Shown: positions 49,733-60,228, numbered from the stretch's first letter. The stretch: DNA of 64,000 nt from Flavobacterium cerinum (GCF_024496085.1 NZ_CP101751.1:1302001-1366000), one strand, 5' to 3'. Notes: generated from the letters alone by a model not told the origin. Numbers and translations are program-made.

Positions 49733-52700
49733 TTATTTCTCTCTACTGATATAAATCCATCCGGTTTTAGTATCACCACCTTTTAACTCGATCACATAGA
49801 AATAGGTACCATCCGGTAGTTCGCTACCGCCTTTGGACTGACCAGACCATTGGTTGGTGTATCCTGCACCGTAACTGTAAGCTTCAGTACCGTAACGGTT
49901 AAAGATGCTTAGTTTTTCTACATTAAATCCGGTTAAATCGAATGTATCGTTCAATCCGTCGTTGTTTGGTGAAATACCTTTCTGGATCTGACAGTATACC
50001 TGTTCAACAACATATGGTCGCTCTAAAGAACATCCGGCTGCGCTGGTTACTTTAACGCTGAATTGTTCAGGAAGATTAACCGTATGAGAGGTGAAATATT
50101 CGGACACATTGAATGTCGGGCTATCACTTCCTACTGCAGTTCCGTTACTGTTGTACCATTGGAAATGAGCATTGCTCAGATCAAGGTTGGTATCGGATGT
50201 CTGTACGGTTAATACAAATTGATTACCAATACAATCACCGAAGATATCAAAGCTAAACGGATCCTGAACGGTTACAGTTAATGTGTTTGTTTTAGCACAT
50301 TGTCCTGCATCCGGTGTAAAGGTATACGTTCCGGTAGCTGTATTGCTTACCGTAGCCGGAGACCATGTTCCTGTTATTCCTTCAATTGATGAAGTTGGTA
50401 ATACCGGTGCTGTACTGCCGGAGCATATTGGAGCTACAGCATTGAATGTTGGTACAGGAGCAGGAATTACCGTGATCGTCATATTTACAGGATCACCACA
50501 TTGACCCGTTGTAGGAGTAAAGGTGTAAGTCCCGGTAGTCGTGTTGTTTACCGTAGCCGGAGACCAGGTTCCGGTAACTCCTTCAATCGACGTTGTTGGT
50601 AAGCCTGGCGCTGTACTGCCTTCACAGAATGGAGCGATTTGGTTAAAGCTAGGTTGAACGCCCGGATTTACAGTAACATTTACAGTAGCTGTAGCAGTAC
50701 AACCGGAATGGTTGATTGTTACAGTGTAGGCTCCTGATTGTGAAACGGTAATAGTTCCGGATGTGTCAGGTAGCGGATCGGTACCATGTGTCCATGAATA
50801 AACAACATCATTCGGATTATAGTTTGTTGGCGTTACAACAATTTGTCCTGTTTGGTTGGCACAGAATACAAGATCCGGTGTAATAGTAAACTGTGGTGTT
50901 AAATCCTGAACAATAAGATTAAACGTAATCACAACAAAACATCCGGTAGCGTTGTTTTCTACTCTTACATAGATGGTCTCCTGATATTGAATTGTGTTCG
51001 TATAACTTGTTGGTGTGGCAATCGCATTTGTCTCACCTTCAGCATCAGCCTGAGAATTATAATAGGTAATCGTATAATCAGCTGGATTTAAGTTACCTAA
51101 GATAGCACTGTCATTGGTAGTAAGATCGAAAGTAGCAAATCCGGATGCATCACATACCGTCATATTATTTGGCGTATTGGCTGTGATCTGATCGTAAAAT
51201 TCTACAGATATTGTATCAGATTGCGAACAGGTTGTTCCGTTATATAAAGCGTTAACCGTATAGTCACCCGCTTCAGTCACAGTTAATGAAGGGCCGGTTG
51301 CTCCCGGTATAACAGCTCCACCTACCGTTGACCATGTAAATGTGAAATCAGCCGGATTTAATCCTGTGTCAATTGTATAGGTGTCACCATAACAGATTGC
51401 TGTTCCGTCCGAGATCAATAAATCATCTCCAAGATCTACGGTTCCGATATTAAAACTTCCTGCTTTTAAGAATACAGCAGAGTCAAATTGCGTATCATTT
51501 CGATCGGCAATAACCAATTTAATATGATAAGTTGTATTTGGTGTTACCTGAGATTGCGCTGTCATCACTACGGTTTGACCGTTAAAGTTAATAGCAGCAT
51601 CTTCTTCATATGGTTCACCGTTATAGGCTCCAAAATATTGAGCATTCAGCGATTCGCAGATTGGGTTGTAGGCGTTGTCTCGAATACGTGTTACCGAAAT
51701 CGGATCATTTGTGCCCGGAACCAATGCCAGGTTCGTTGTTGCTCCGTTTGAATCGGTAAGGAAAAAGGCAAACGCATCAGAGAAATCACATTGATATTGT
51801 CCGTATTCTTCCGAGGCAAAAAGGAAATCAAAACTCAATTGATTCGTAATCGGTACGAAGTCAAATTCCAGAATAGTTGCATTACGATATGTTGTAAGGA
51901 ACTGATCAAATCCAAGAGCATCGATATAATTGAATAATTGCGTGTCACCCGGCCATGAATTTGTACCGTCGTTCAAGTCACTCGTATTCGGACCTTTTGC
52001 ACTAAGCGCATTTCCGGTAGATAAGACAATTCCGCTTTCTAACGGGAAGTTCGAACCGTTACGGGTGAAATAGGCTATTCCGTTTGGATTATTTCCGAAG
52101 TTTGTTCCGGTTGACCAGGTAATGTTGCTAATCTGAGCACAGGTGGAACCTATCAAGACATCCTGTACCAGTTGCGGAACAGTATATTGTGTATTGTTCG
52201 TTGCAATTGGCGGTGGTGGAGTGGTAATACAAACATCAAATGTTGTAGTCTGACCCGGATTAGAAGTATACGTATACACTCTTATATAATAAGTTTGGCC
52301 TACTACTAAACCTTCTGCAATACTCGATTCTGGATCACTGCAATACAGTAAACTTAAATTGCCGCAGGTTCCGGAATATACAGCATGGATTAGGTCAGAA
52401 GTACTTCCGCTGATATTTAGGAATTTAATAGAATGACGCGTATTGGTTGCGGTAAACTGATACCAAACATCATCATCATTCGTTCCGTTACAAGTGTTGG
52501 CTTCAGTTGAAGTTGTTGCACCTATTACAGTTCCCGGTGTTGTTAAAGTACAGGTTGGAGTATCATTTACCGAAGCTACCGTTGCCGCATTACATTCGTC
52601 ATTTACAGGTTTGGTTGTAAATCGCTTACGGAAAGACCAGTTACTTTTATCGGTAGGACTACAAATAGATCTTACAAATACATCATAAGAAGTAGATGGC

Positions 52701-55432
52701 GATAGTGTTCCTTCCGGAATTGTATATGGTTTTATAGAGGTCGTAATAATATCGGCTGGGTTGGCTCCCGGTGCAGGATCTCCGGCCGGAATTACTACAA
52801 TTTCCCATTGTGAAGCTGCTCCCATTTCAGTCCAGTCTATAGTCGCACCGGTTTGTGTGATATTGTTAACCGTTACAGCTGTAGGTCTCGGACAGGTAGG
52901 TAGTGGACCACAGGTAACAGTGGCATCCCATCCCGGAGCATTTACAATACCATCGGATGTGAAAACAAATGTAATACATCCGCCTGGTGTTGACGATTCG
53001 AATGGTCCCGGAATGTTGTTACCGGTGAAGGTTCCTAATAAGGTTCCGGTTGTTGCATTACCATCGTAAACAGCTAGGAAATCATAACCGTTTTCAATAT
53101 TGAAATCATTAAACTCAATAGTTACAATATCGGTAGGGTTAGAAGGGCAAATACTGGTTGTAATATTGGCATTGTTACTGTAATTGCCATTTGCACCGCC
53201 ATTATCATAGAAATGATCGCCGGCACAATAATCCGGTGTGGTTCTGATGGCAGCCGGGCCTGTCCAGTAACTGGAATCGGTAGGGCTACATACAGCTCTT
53301 ACATACACATCAAACGCAGTGTCTGAAGGTAAAGATCCGATCACTTGAGTAGGGTTGGTTGTTACTGTGATAATACCGGTTGTTGGAGGTGTTGTATTCG
53401 GTGAAGGTGAGCCGGCAGGTAAAGCGACAACTTCCCATGTGGTAGCGGTTCCTGCTTCTGTCCAGTTGGCTTGTATCGAGTTCGTCGTTGCTCCCGAAAC
53501 AGTTAAAGCTGTAGGTTGCGGACATGTCGGAGGTACACAGTCTGTCGGACCGGTATACAATAAAGAGTCCGGCGATCCGGTTCCCGGAGGTTTAGTATAA
53601 ATAGTAAGGCCAAAAGGCGTAATTACGGTAAGTCCTACTTCAGAACTAAAGCTTCCTCCGGCGTTCCAATATACTTCGAACGGAATACCGGAACACAAAG
53701 GAACTTGTGCGGTTATAGGAGTTGTTCCGTCTGCTTCAGTAGGGCCGGTTAGAGTCGCAATGGTAACACCACCCTGGCGAATATCAATTGTATTTCCGTT
53801 CCATCCGTCGCCGTAACTGTCGACCATAACAAAAGAGAAGTTACAGGCATTGTTACAAAGCGGTAACTGGAATAATTTTGGCCCCGACCATTGACTGAAT
53901 GAGCCGTCAGGACATTTTACTCGCACATAATATTCGTATCCGGTTCCGGCAGTTAAAGCTGCTCCGGCAAATGTAGTCGTTGCATTGTAAGGTAAAGCTG
54001 TTACAGTGGTTCCCGCTCCGGTTGGAATGCCTGCTCCGGGTGTTTGTACAACAACTTGCCATTCTGTTGATCCTGCCGGACTGGTCCAGGTTAGATCAGC
54101 CGAGGTCATGTTTAATGTGCCTACCGATAACGCTGTTGGCGGCGGACAGTTAACTTGTTGGATTACTAATGTATATCCGGTAACATCAGGTGATGCATTT
54201 GTTGAGATAACAAAATAATAAGTCGTTCCTGTAGTAACCGGGAAGTTAGGGATATTTCGGATGTTACTGTTAGAGTTTCCTACACCGGCTAAACAGCTTA
54301 CACCAATATTAGCACAGTTATCGTAAACAAAAATACCGGAATATGTCGCTGTCGGTGACATTGAAATATCGATAAAACCGGTAAAAGTAGCTGTATAGGA
54401 ATAGACTACATCATTTCCGGTCAGATAGTTTCCTGTTGCGCCACAACCGGTTGTTCCCTGATTTCCGGTGATGTTATTACCGTAATTTGCCGTATTGTCA
54501 GTAGTAGAATACGGTAATGAAGCAATAGCTATCGGAGCAGCACAGGTTTGGCCTAATGATACTGTTGTAAAATAGAAAGGACCAACCCAGTTACTTGGGA
54601 TGCCTCCGCTACATATTGACCGAACTTTGTATTGGTATGCAGTTCCGGGGGTTAATGATGTCGCCGGATACGGATTGTTATTAATAATCGTTCCGGTTCC
54701 TGTAAAAGCAGTTGTGGTAGGAATTAATTCAATTTCCCACTGTGTTGATCCGCTGGGATTATCCCATGAAAGTGTAGCTGTGTCAGTAGTAATTGCACCG
54801 GCTGTACCGTTAGCAGGATCAAGACATTGTTGTACCAGATTAATATCATCAATCACAAAACGGTCACCATCTACGGTAGTACCGGCTTGTGTGTGCACTC
54901 TCACAAAGGCAATATAAACCTGTTGGTTGGCAGGAACAAAGTTAGCTAAGTTAACAACCTGTTCTACATAGGTACCGGCCGCCGGTGAAATTGCGGTTTC
55001 CGATAATTCGATTATTTGTGTTGTAAAAGTAGACAGATCCGTTTGTGAAGTAGTTGAAACTCTGATTCTGAGTTTGGATCCTTGATCGCCGGCGCGACCA
55101 TGTTGTGCGAAAAATCGCAATTGACCGTTTGCTGGTACGGTAACCAATGGTGAGATTAACCAGTCTTCTTCGGTGTTACCGCTTCCGATGTTGACCCGTT
55201 CGACCATCGCGGCGTAATCACCGGAATGTGGAGGAGAGGTCGTAGAATTGAGCGGTGTCCGAATCCACAGGTTTCCGTTTGCAGGTCCCATTCCTATGCC
55301 ATTATGAGATATGAACCAAGTTCCTCCAGGTCCTGTAGGAGGGAAAGCGCCCTCAAATCCTTCAGGAAATACCTGTGAGAAACTCACAAAACTCAATAAT
55401 GACATAAAAATTAATAATGTAATTTTTTTCAT
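49733..55432 (-). CDS. Giant multidomain adhesin secreted by T9SS (type B sorting domain)
   Basis: This 1899-aa product has a signal peptide (about 1-19). A choice-of-anchor J/cleaved-adhesin-like domain fills about 20-200. Four fibronectin-III-like modules are recognisable by CPxPTAxxV...WxEx (for example CPQPTALTVSGATTNSIQAN). A CUB-like domain lies at about 731-845 (NGYDFLAVYDGNATTGTLLG). A choice-of-anchor L domain occupies about 1080-1320 (QYTVPQLVQDVLIGSTCAQI), followed by Ig-like and duplicated WSPATV...GTYTFTP modules. The C-terminus is a T9SS type B sorting domain (GISPNNDGLNDTFDLTGF to the end). It is the first gene of the operon with sprF-like and ompA-like genes. A role in adhesion or gliding is inferred from this architecture. 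Confidence 0.92.
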   Translation of the reverse strand: MKKITLLIFMSLLSFVSFSQVFPEGFEGAFPPTGPGGTWFISHNGIGMGPANGNLWIRTPLNSTTSPPHSGDYAAMVERVNIGSGNTEEDWLISPLVTVPANGQLRFFAQHGRAGDQGSKLRIRVSTTSQTDLSTFTTQIIELSETAISPAAGTYVEQVVNLANFVPANQQVYIAFVRVHTQAGTTVDGDRFVIDDINLVQQCLDPANGTAGAITTDTATLSWDNPSGSTQWEIELIPTTTAFTGTGTIINNNPYPATSLTPGTAYQYKVRSICSGGIPSNWVGPFYFTTVSLGQTCAAPIAIASLPYSTTDNTANYGNNITGNQGTTGCGATGNYLTGNDVVYSYTATFTGFIDISMSPTATYSGIFVYDNCANIGVSCLAGVGNSNSNIRNIPNFPVTTGTTYYFVISTNASPDVTGYTLVIQQVNCPPPTALSVGTLNMTSADLTWTSPAGSTEWQVVVQTPGAGIPTGAGTTVTALPYNATTTFAGAALTAGTGYEYYVRVKCPDGSFSQWSGPKLFQLPLCNNACNFSFVMVDSYGDGWNGNTIDIRQGGVTIATLTGPTEADGTTPITAQVPLCSGIPFEVYWNAGGSFSSEVGLTVITPFGLTIYTKPPGTGSPDSLLYTGPTDCVPPTCPQPTALTVSGATTNSIQANWTEAGTATTWEVVALPAGSPSPNTTPPTTGIITVTTNPTQVIGSLPSDTAFDVYVRAVCSPTDSSYWTGPAAIRTTPDYCAGDHFYDNGGANGNYSNNANITTSICPSNPTDIVTIEFNDFNIENGYDFLAVYDGNATTGTLLGTFTGNNIPGPFESSTPGGCITFVFTSDGIVNAPGWDATVTCGPLPTCPRPTAVTVNNITQTGATIDWTEMGAASQWEIVVIPAGDPAPGANPADIITTSIKPYTIPEGTLSPSTSYDVFVRSICSPTDKSNWSFRKRFTTKPVNDECNAATVASVNDTPTCTLTTPGTVIGATTSTEANTCNGTNDDDVWYQFTATNTRHSIKFLNISGSTSDLIHAVYSGTCGNLSLLYCSDPESSIAEGLVVGQTYYIRVYTYTSNPGQTTTFDVCITTPPPPIATNNTQYTVPQLVQDVLIGSTCAQISNITWSTGTNFGNNPNGIAYFTRNGSNFPLESGIVLSTGNALSAKGPNTSDLNDGTNSWPGDTQLFNYIDALGFDQFLTTYRNATILEFDFVPITNQLSFDFLFASEEYGQYQCDFSDAFAFFLTDSNGATTNLALVPGTNDPISVTRIRDNAYNPICESLNAQYFGAYNGEPYEEDAAINFNGQTVVMTAQSQVTPNTTYHIKLVIADRNDTQFDSAVFLKAGSFNIGTVDLGDDLLISDGTAICYGDTYTIDTGLNPADFTFTWSTVGGAVIPGATGPSLTVTEAGDYTVNALYNGTTCSQSDTISVEFYDQITANTPNNMTVCDASGFATFDLTTNDSAILGNLNPADYTITYYNSQADAEGETNAIATPTSYTNTIQYQETIYVRVENNATGCFVVITFNLIVQDLTPQFTITPDLVFCANQTGQIVVTPTNYNPNDVVYSWTHGTDPLPDTSGTITVSQSGAYTVTINHSGCTATATVNVTVNPGVQPSFNQIAPFCEGSTAPGLPTTSIEGVTGTWSPATVNNTTTGTYTFTPTTGQCGDPVNMTITVIPAPVPTFNAVAPICSGSTAPVLPTSSIEGITGTWSPATVSNTATGTYTFTPDAGQCAKTNTLTVTVQDPFSFDIFGDCIGNQFVLTVQTSDTNLDLSNAHFQWYNSNGTAVGSDSPTFNVSEYFTSHTVNLPEQFSVKVTSAAGCSLERPYVVEQVYCQIQKGISPNNDGLNDTFDLTGFNVEKLSIFNRYGTEAYSYGAGYTNQWSGQSKGGSELPDGTYFYVIELKGGDTKTGWIYISREK

Positions 55433-55961
55433 AATTTAATTTATTGTGAATTTTGGTATTAATATTCTTTAAATGTAAATTAATTTTAATTAAAAAATTA
55501 TACTAATGTTAAAAATAACAAAATATTGTTTTTTTAATATGTTTTGTTACAAAAAATCAAAAGTGTTGTTTTTTGATAAAAATGTTGAATTGCTCCTTGT
55601 TTTTCGGGAATTATAAAGCTTTTTTTATTTACTGATCAAAAGTTTTAAAAAAAGGGAGACACACTAAAATTTGATTTATACGAAAGATAATCGCTTCAAT
55701 AAAGGTTTGATACCCGAATGTGTGTTTTGTATAGTTTAATGAACGAAATGACAGTAGGGGGAGAAAAAGGAGGAAAGGGAGTAATCTCTTATGTTAAAAT
55801 AGTGTCTTGTATTCTGGAATGGAATTTTTGTGCTGCCGCTTTTCGTTTTAGTAATCGCTTCTATATCATGCAATCGCTACCGGAATTATGATATATTTAT
55901 TTCGGAAAGCTAATTGCTATAAATTCATTTGAGCATCTGAAAGCAAAGAAATATTACGCTT
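55433..55961. other. AT-rich noncoding leader region
   Basis: The 529 bp hold no ORF that looks real. The part nearest the adhesin start (55440-55680) is extremely AT-rich with long T and A runs. I found no convincing TAnnTTTG on the minus strand. A purine-rich GGGGGAGAAAAAGGAGGAAA occurs at 55757-55776. Confidence 0.6.
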
Positions 55962-56555
55962 TTAGATTCGGATAATCTTTAGATTTATGATATCCGGAGC
56001 GTTATCAATGTCGGATATAAAATTAAGATTATCAATGCCAACAACTGTTTTGCCTGATTGAAGCTGCTTTTTTACAAAGGAAGTCAGTAGTTTTTCTTCA
56101 ACCGGTCCTAAACCGATATAGTTAAAAATAACAGTATCAGATTTTTTAAGACTAATATAGATCTCAAAAAGTAATAAAAGTCTGAAATCGAGTGATTTTA
56201 AATAGGTGTCGGGATTAATATTAAAGTAAGTTAACTCCATTATGTTTTCCGGATTATGGAGTCCGTTTTTGATTAAATATTCACTTACAGTCTGAGGAAA
56301 AAAACGTCTTCTTATAAAGCCTTCTTTTATTTTCTGAGAAACGGAAAAAGCAGTTGTCAGAATAATTTCTTGCTTGCGTTTTCGTCCGGATAAGTAACGG
56401 ATCATATCAGGAATTAGCTTATAACCGTTGCCAATGTTTACAGGTAAAGTAGGATTCGCTGCTAATTCGACCCATATCCGTAGGAAATGCCCTTTCGTTA
56501 GATGAAAAGCAGGAACATGATATCCTTTCGGATTAAAACCTTCGCATTTGATCAT
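55962..56555 (-). CDS. Unrecognised protein, possibly a P-loop-less ABC-ATPase relic
   Basis: This 197-aa product has no signal peptide. The order of features recalls an ABC ATPase: an opening strand-and-loop MIKCEGFNPKGYHVPAFHLT, a central helical part, then DTVIFNYIGLGPVEEKLLTS and GKTVVGIDNL, which resembles a Walker B followed by the H-loop region. No Walker A motif (GxxGxGK[ST]) is present, so it could not bind ATP in the usual way. The comparison is weak, and an unrelated fold remains possible. It stands alone. Confidence 0.6.
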   Translation of the reverse strand: MIKCEGFNPKGYHVPAFHLTKGHFLRIWVELAANPTLPVNIGNGYKLIPDMIRYLSGRKRKQEIILTTAFSVSQKIKEGFIRRRFFPQTVSEYLIKNGLHNPENIMELTYFNINPDTYLKSLDFRLLLLFEIYISLKKSDTVIFNYIGLGPVEEKLLTSFVKKQLQSGKTVVGIDNLNFISDIDNAPDIINLKIIRI

Positions 56556-56719
56556 TTATAAAAAATAGTTTAAGCTGAATTAACATTCGTTTGATGAACA
56601 AATATACATTTTGTGAGGATATCATTCACCCATTCAAACGTACGGTTGACCCAGTTTCGGTAAAAAGTCAGAACAAACGATCTATTTTAGTTCACAGAAA
56701 ACCAATAAACCGAAACATT

Positions 56720-58534
56720 ATGCAATTCCGATATGCACTACAATTATTGATCATTTTATTTGCCGGAACGGTTCAGGCACAACCGGGATGGCACGATTTT
56801 ACAACCCGTTACTATTATACGATTCTGAATAAAAAAGGAAAGGAAATTTTATTTAAAGAAAAGAAGGCCTACCGTATTATGATTGGAGATACGTTATACC
56901 GTTCTGCGAATATTCCAAATGATTCGTTGCCTCCGGTACTACCAAACCGAACATATAAGTTTGATAATTATATCCGGATTAATGATTTTTCACTTCGTTT
57001 ATCTCAGGAAACTTACGATCGGTACAAACCATTGGAGATTAAAATAATCCATAAAAAAGATACGATGTATCTGAATCAGATCACAGGAAGCGGAAGCGGA
57101 GTTTTGAAAGGATTCCGGTTAAACGATAAAAATCAAACTCAAAAAACAGATCTGCCTTCCGATTTTACCCTGCAATTTTTACCCGGGCATTATCATTTTC
57201 CGAACTGGGCTAAAATGGTTTGGGATGAAATGCCGGAAGCTAAAGGGAAAGTCAAGTTTGTTAATCTGAAACAATCGCATTTTATTATTTCGAAAACACG
57301 ATACGATTCGATACAATTGTCAGGCTTGAGATATAAGGACAGAAGTGAAATCGAAAAAAGAGCAGAGGATGAGGTCGTTCAGAATTTTACCCGTACTTAT
57401 TTTACGGTTAAGAAGCAAATCGAACCGACAAAGTTTGAAAACCCGGCTTTACCTTTTAAAGAGCCGTATTGGGAAGATGCTCTTTACCCGACAAAAAAGG
57501 AGGAGGTCTATTTTGGTCGGGTACGTTATAACAGGGATTCACTAAATGAAAATGTCTGGAAGTATTTGTTTTCGATTTATAACAGAAAAGAAAACACGGT
57601 TCGGCATTGGTATCCGAAAAAGAACCCGAAATTGTTTGATAGTGGTTATCTGTATCCGAATCCGTATACCGGAATTGTATATCAAGTGGTTTGGATAAAG
57701 GATAAACAAAATACAAAACAACAGGTTTATATACCGCCGACGCAATATAGCTACCAGTCGGAAGACGAAGGACAAACATGGATTGAGAATCCGGAGCTGA
57801 CAAAAACGTTTGCCCGATATAATTTTGAACATATTGAGTTTCTGGATAAAAAATATGCGTTGAGTTATAACCGAAGAGAAGTCAAACACAAAACAAAAAA
57901 ATATAATATCAAGCAAATAACCTATTATCTGTTGCAGGATATGAAGGTCGTTGATTCGTTAAAAATGCCAAACGATACACACGATTTTGAGAATTATATG
58001 GAGCGATATAATCATTATCAATTTAAAGTTAAGGATACGATAGTATTGGGAACAGCGCATTATGATCCGGGGCGGAATCTGGGAAAGACCTATTATCAGG
58101 CGTCAATTATTAAAACCGATTCGGGATGGCGATTCAGTGACAGCAAACAGATATATGTGCAACGTTCGTTTCCTAAAACAGAAAAGGAAAAAGATACGAT
58201 TGACTACCGGAATTTCAGATTGATCAATAAAAAGGAGTTACTTTTTAAAAACGGATCCGGTACATTGCAACTGAAAAGCGAAGTGGCAGATAATTCCAGT
58301 AATAACGGTATTGTTGTGCTCGAACAAGGAAATCGGATTTACCTTTTAGATAGCAGAAAAAGATTTACTTATATTTCTTTTGATGGCGGAACATCGTGGT
58401 ATTTATATCCGAAACCATTGGAGGAATCCGGGAATTATTCTTTTCTGGAGGTTGATGATCATAATGAGATTTCATTTTTTAATCTCTGGAAATTATACAA
58501 AGCGTATTATAACTTTTCCCTGCTGCAAGATTGA
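56720..58534 (+). CDS. Secreted protein with Asp-box (BNR-like) motifs
   Basis: I chose ATG 56720 because it gives a signal peptide (MQFRYALQLLIILFAGTVQA); the longer ORF from 56591 has none. The 604-aa product has two Asp-box motifs of the S-x-D-x-G-x-T-W type (YQSEDEGQTWIENP and YISFDGGTSWYLYP), which occur on beta-propeller blades of sialidase-like proteins. No catalytic residues can be assigned. It is rich in Tyr, Lys and Arg and probably periplasmic or exported. No neighbour suggests a function. Confidence 0.75.
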   Translation: MQFRYALQLLIILFAGTVQAQPGWHDFTTRYYYTILNKKGKEILFKEKKAYRIMIGDTLYRSANIPNDSLPPVLPNRTYKFDNYIRINDFSLRLSQETYDRYKPLEIKIIHKKDTMYLNQITGSGSGVLKGFRLNDKNQTQKTDLPSDFTLQFLPGHYHFPNWAKMVWDEMPEAKGKVKFVNLKQSHFIISKTRYDSIQLSGLRYKDRSEIEKRAEDEVVQNFTRTYFTVKKQIEPTKFENPALPFKEPYWEDALYPTKKEEVYFGRVRYNRDSLNENVWKYLFSIYNRKENTVRHWYPKKNPKLFDSGYLYPNPYTGIVYQVVWIKDKQNTKQQVYIPPTQYSYQSEDEGQTWIENPELTKTFARYNFEHIEFLDKKYALSYNRREVKHKTKKYNIKQITYYLLQDMKVVDSLKMPNDTHDFENYMERYNHYQFKVKDTIVLGTAHYDPGRNLGKTYYQASIIKTDSGWRFSDSKQIYVQRSFPKTEKEKDTIDYRNFRLINKKELLFKNGSGTLQLKSEVADNSSNNGIVVLEQGNRIYLLDSRKRFTYISFDGGTSWYLYPKPLEESGNYSFLEVDDHNEISFFNLWKLYKAYYNFSLLQD

Positions 58535-58628
58535 TAATTTTAAAGGTATTGTTTGAAATTTTGGGAGATAAATCGATATAACATTCCGTTTTATCTGATA
58601 AATTAGCGAACATTTTAAAACGACGATT

Positions 58629-59243
58629 GTGCTAAAGGAATTATTTACTGAATTGCTACACAACTATACAAATGATGATAATCGGATCATAATTTATTGG
58701 ACCGAAATCGAAAAGAATTATTCCGGAAAAGGACGTTATTATCATACGTTGCAACACCTTGATCATCTTTTAAATCAATTGATAGTCGTGAAAAGTGAAA
58801 TAAAGGATTGGGATGTTGTTTTGTTTACGCTCTATTATCATGACATTGTTTACAATTCGAGAAAATCGGATAACGAAGAGAAAAGTGCTGAACTGGCGGA
58901 AGAACGGATGAAACAGATTTCAGTTCCTGCTGAGGTAATTGAATTGTGTAAAAAGCAAATTCTGGCGACAAAATCCCATCTTACGGCAACGGATCAAGAT
59001 ACTAATTACTTTACCGATATTGATCTTTCGATATTAGGACAGGATTGGAATACCTACTCCGACTATTACAAAAATGTAAGAAAGGAATATGCTGTTTACC
59101 CGGATTTTCTCTATAATCCCGGACGTAAAAAAGTACTGCAACACTTTTTAGCAATGGATCGGATATTTAAAACCGACCTGTTATATGATAAGTTTGAGCT
59201 CCGGGCGAGACAAAATATGCAAAAGGAGATGGAGTTGTTATAA
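58629..59243 (+). CDS. HD-domain metal-dependent phosphohydrolase-like protein
   Basis: This 204-aa product begins at GTG. KGRYYHTLQHLDHLLNQL and later FTLYYHDIVYNSRKSDNEE give the histidines and the HD pair of the 'predicted metal-dependent HD superfamily' group. The substrate is unknown. It is the last gene with a core-genome look before the right-hand array. Confidence 0.88.
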   Translation: MLKELFTELLHNYTNDDNRIIIYWTEIEKNYSGKGRYYHTLQHLDHLLNQLIVVKSEIKDWDVVLFTLYYHDIVYNSRKSDNEEKSAELAEERMKQISVPAEVIELCKKQILATKSHLTATDQDTNYFTDIDLSILGQDWNTYSDYYKNVRKEYAVYPDFLYNPGRKKVLQHFLAMDRIFKTDLLYDKFELRARQNMQKEMELL

Positions 59244-59294
59244 TATAGTTTATAAGATTAATACTAGGTATTCCTAATTAGATAAAGGTTAAAG

Positions 59295-59774
59295 ATGAGT
59301 AAAGTTCGCTTTGAGTACATTTTAAAATATAGTACTATAAAATCAGATAAAGAGAATTTGGATATTGCCGAACTATCATTGCCAGGTCTGAAAAAAATAG
59401 CATTTGGAAAGATTGTTGTTTTTTTTGCACCTAAAAAAGAGTATATACTGCTTGAAACAGGAATAATTGATTATTTAGAGCAATTCAGAATCATAATTAA
59501 AGAGATAGATTCTGGAAATCATAATCCCTTTTCTGTTTCTTCAGATTGGTATAGTAATAGTCTGAAATATTTTTATGATAAAAAAAGTGATAAAATACGA
59601 ATCTTAGAGAGTAATGATAATGAGTTCGATATTATGACGGATTATACAAGCTTTAAGAAAGCATATTCAAAATTTAGGGAGAATACAATAAAAGATATAA
59701 TTGAGTGTTACCCGGAATTAAAGAATAACGAAGCGTTTAATCTTCTTATACGGGATATTAAAAGTCAGAAATAA
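59295..59774 (+). CDS. Small soluble protein of unknown function, candidate immunity protein
   Basis: This 159-aa product has no signal peptide and mixed alpha/beta character, with VRFEYILKYSTIKSDKENLD at the start. I recognise no family. It is followed after 4 nt by a lipoprotein-like gene. Its composition is as AT-rich as the cassettes of the left array. An immunity role is inferred only from the array context. Confidence 0.65.
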   Translation: MSKVRFEYILKYSTIKSDKENLDIAELSLPGLKKIAFGKIVVFFAPKKEYILLETGIIDYLEQFRIIIKEIDSGNHNPFSVSSDWYSNSLKYFYDKKSDKIRILESNDNEFDIMTDYTSFKKAYSKFRENTIKDIIECYPELKNNEAFNLLIRDIKSQK

Positions 59775-59778
59775 AATT

Positions 59779-60228
59779 GTGGTTGTATTAAAGCGTTTAC
59801 TACTGATAACAGGAGTAGTGTTGTTTCTTTTTACAAGGTGTAAGCCTTTTGAAAATAGTAGGTTTGGTTATCAAAAAGATAAGTTGACGATATCAACAGC
59901 AGAAGGAGAATCTTTTTCGTTTCATTCGGAAGATCCTAATTTTATATGTCTGGGATTTTTAAATAATTTTCAAGATTCAATAGTAGTGCTTTGTGATAAT
60001 AAAAGAATACTAAATTTTAAAAGACATGACACGATTAGTTATAAAGAGATGAGTCATGATGAGCTATTTAAAATCATAAGAATAAACAGGAAGAGAAGTG
60101 AAAATAAAATTAAAATATTTTTATTAAGCGAAAAATCAGAAATAAGCTTTGATCTGGTAGAAGGGAAATCATTGTATTTAATAAGTAGATATAATAAACA
60201 GTGGTATTTAACTTTATGGGGTGATTAG
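59779..60228 (+). CDS. Putative membrane-anchored or lipoprotein of unknown function
   Basis: This product of about 149 aa starts at TTG 59779 or GTG 59782. The N-terminal hydrophobic segment LKRLLLITGVVLFLFTRC ends in a Cys after Arg, so acylation is uncertain. The mature part is polar. The last 23 codons (from VEGKSLYLISRYN) lie in a 117-bp segment that is duplicated 356 bp downstream, on the other side of spacer B1. Confidence 0.65.
   Translation: MVVLKRLLLITGVVLFLFTRCKPFENSRFGYQKDKLTISTAEGESFSFHSEDPNFICLGFLNNFQDSIVVLCDNKRILNFKRHDTISYKEMSHDELFKIIRINRKRSENKIKIFLLSEKSEISFDLVEGKSLYLISRYNKQWYLTLWGD

Noticed and set aside
50283-54917. Several plus-strand ORFs of 60-105 codons in the adhesin gene
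   Set aside because: They are antisense shadows of the repetitive adhesin with biased composition and no start context.
12900-58600. tRNA or other structural RNA genes
   Set aside because: The intergenic gaps are short or AT-rich, and I saw no cloverleaf arms or GTTCGAATC-type T-loop.
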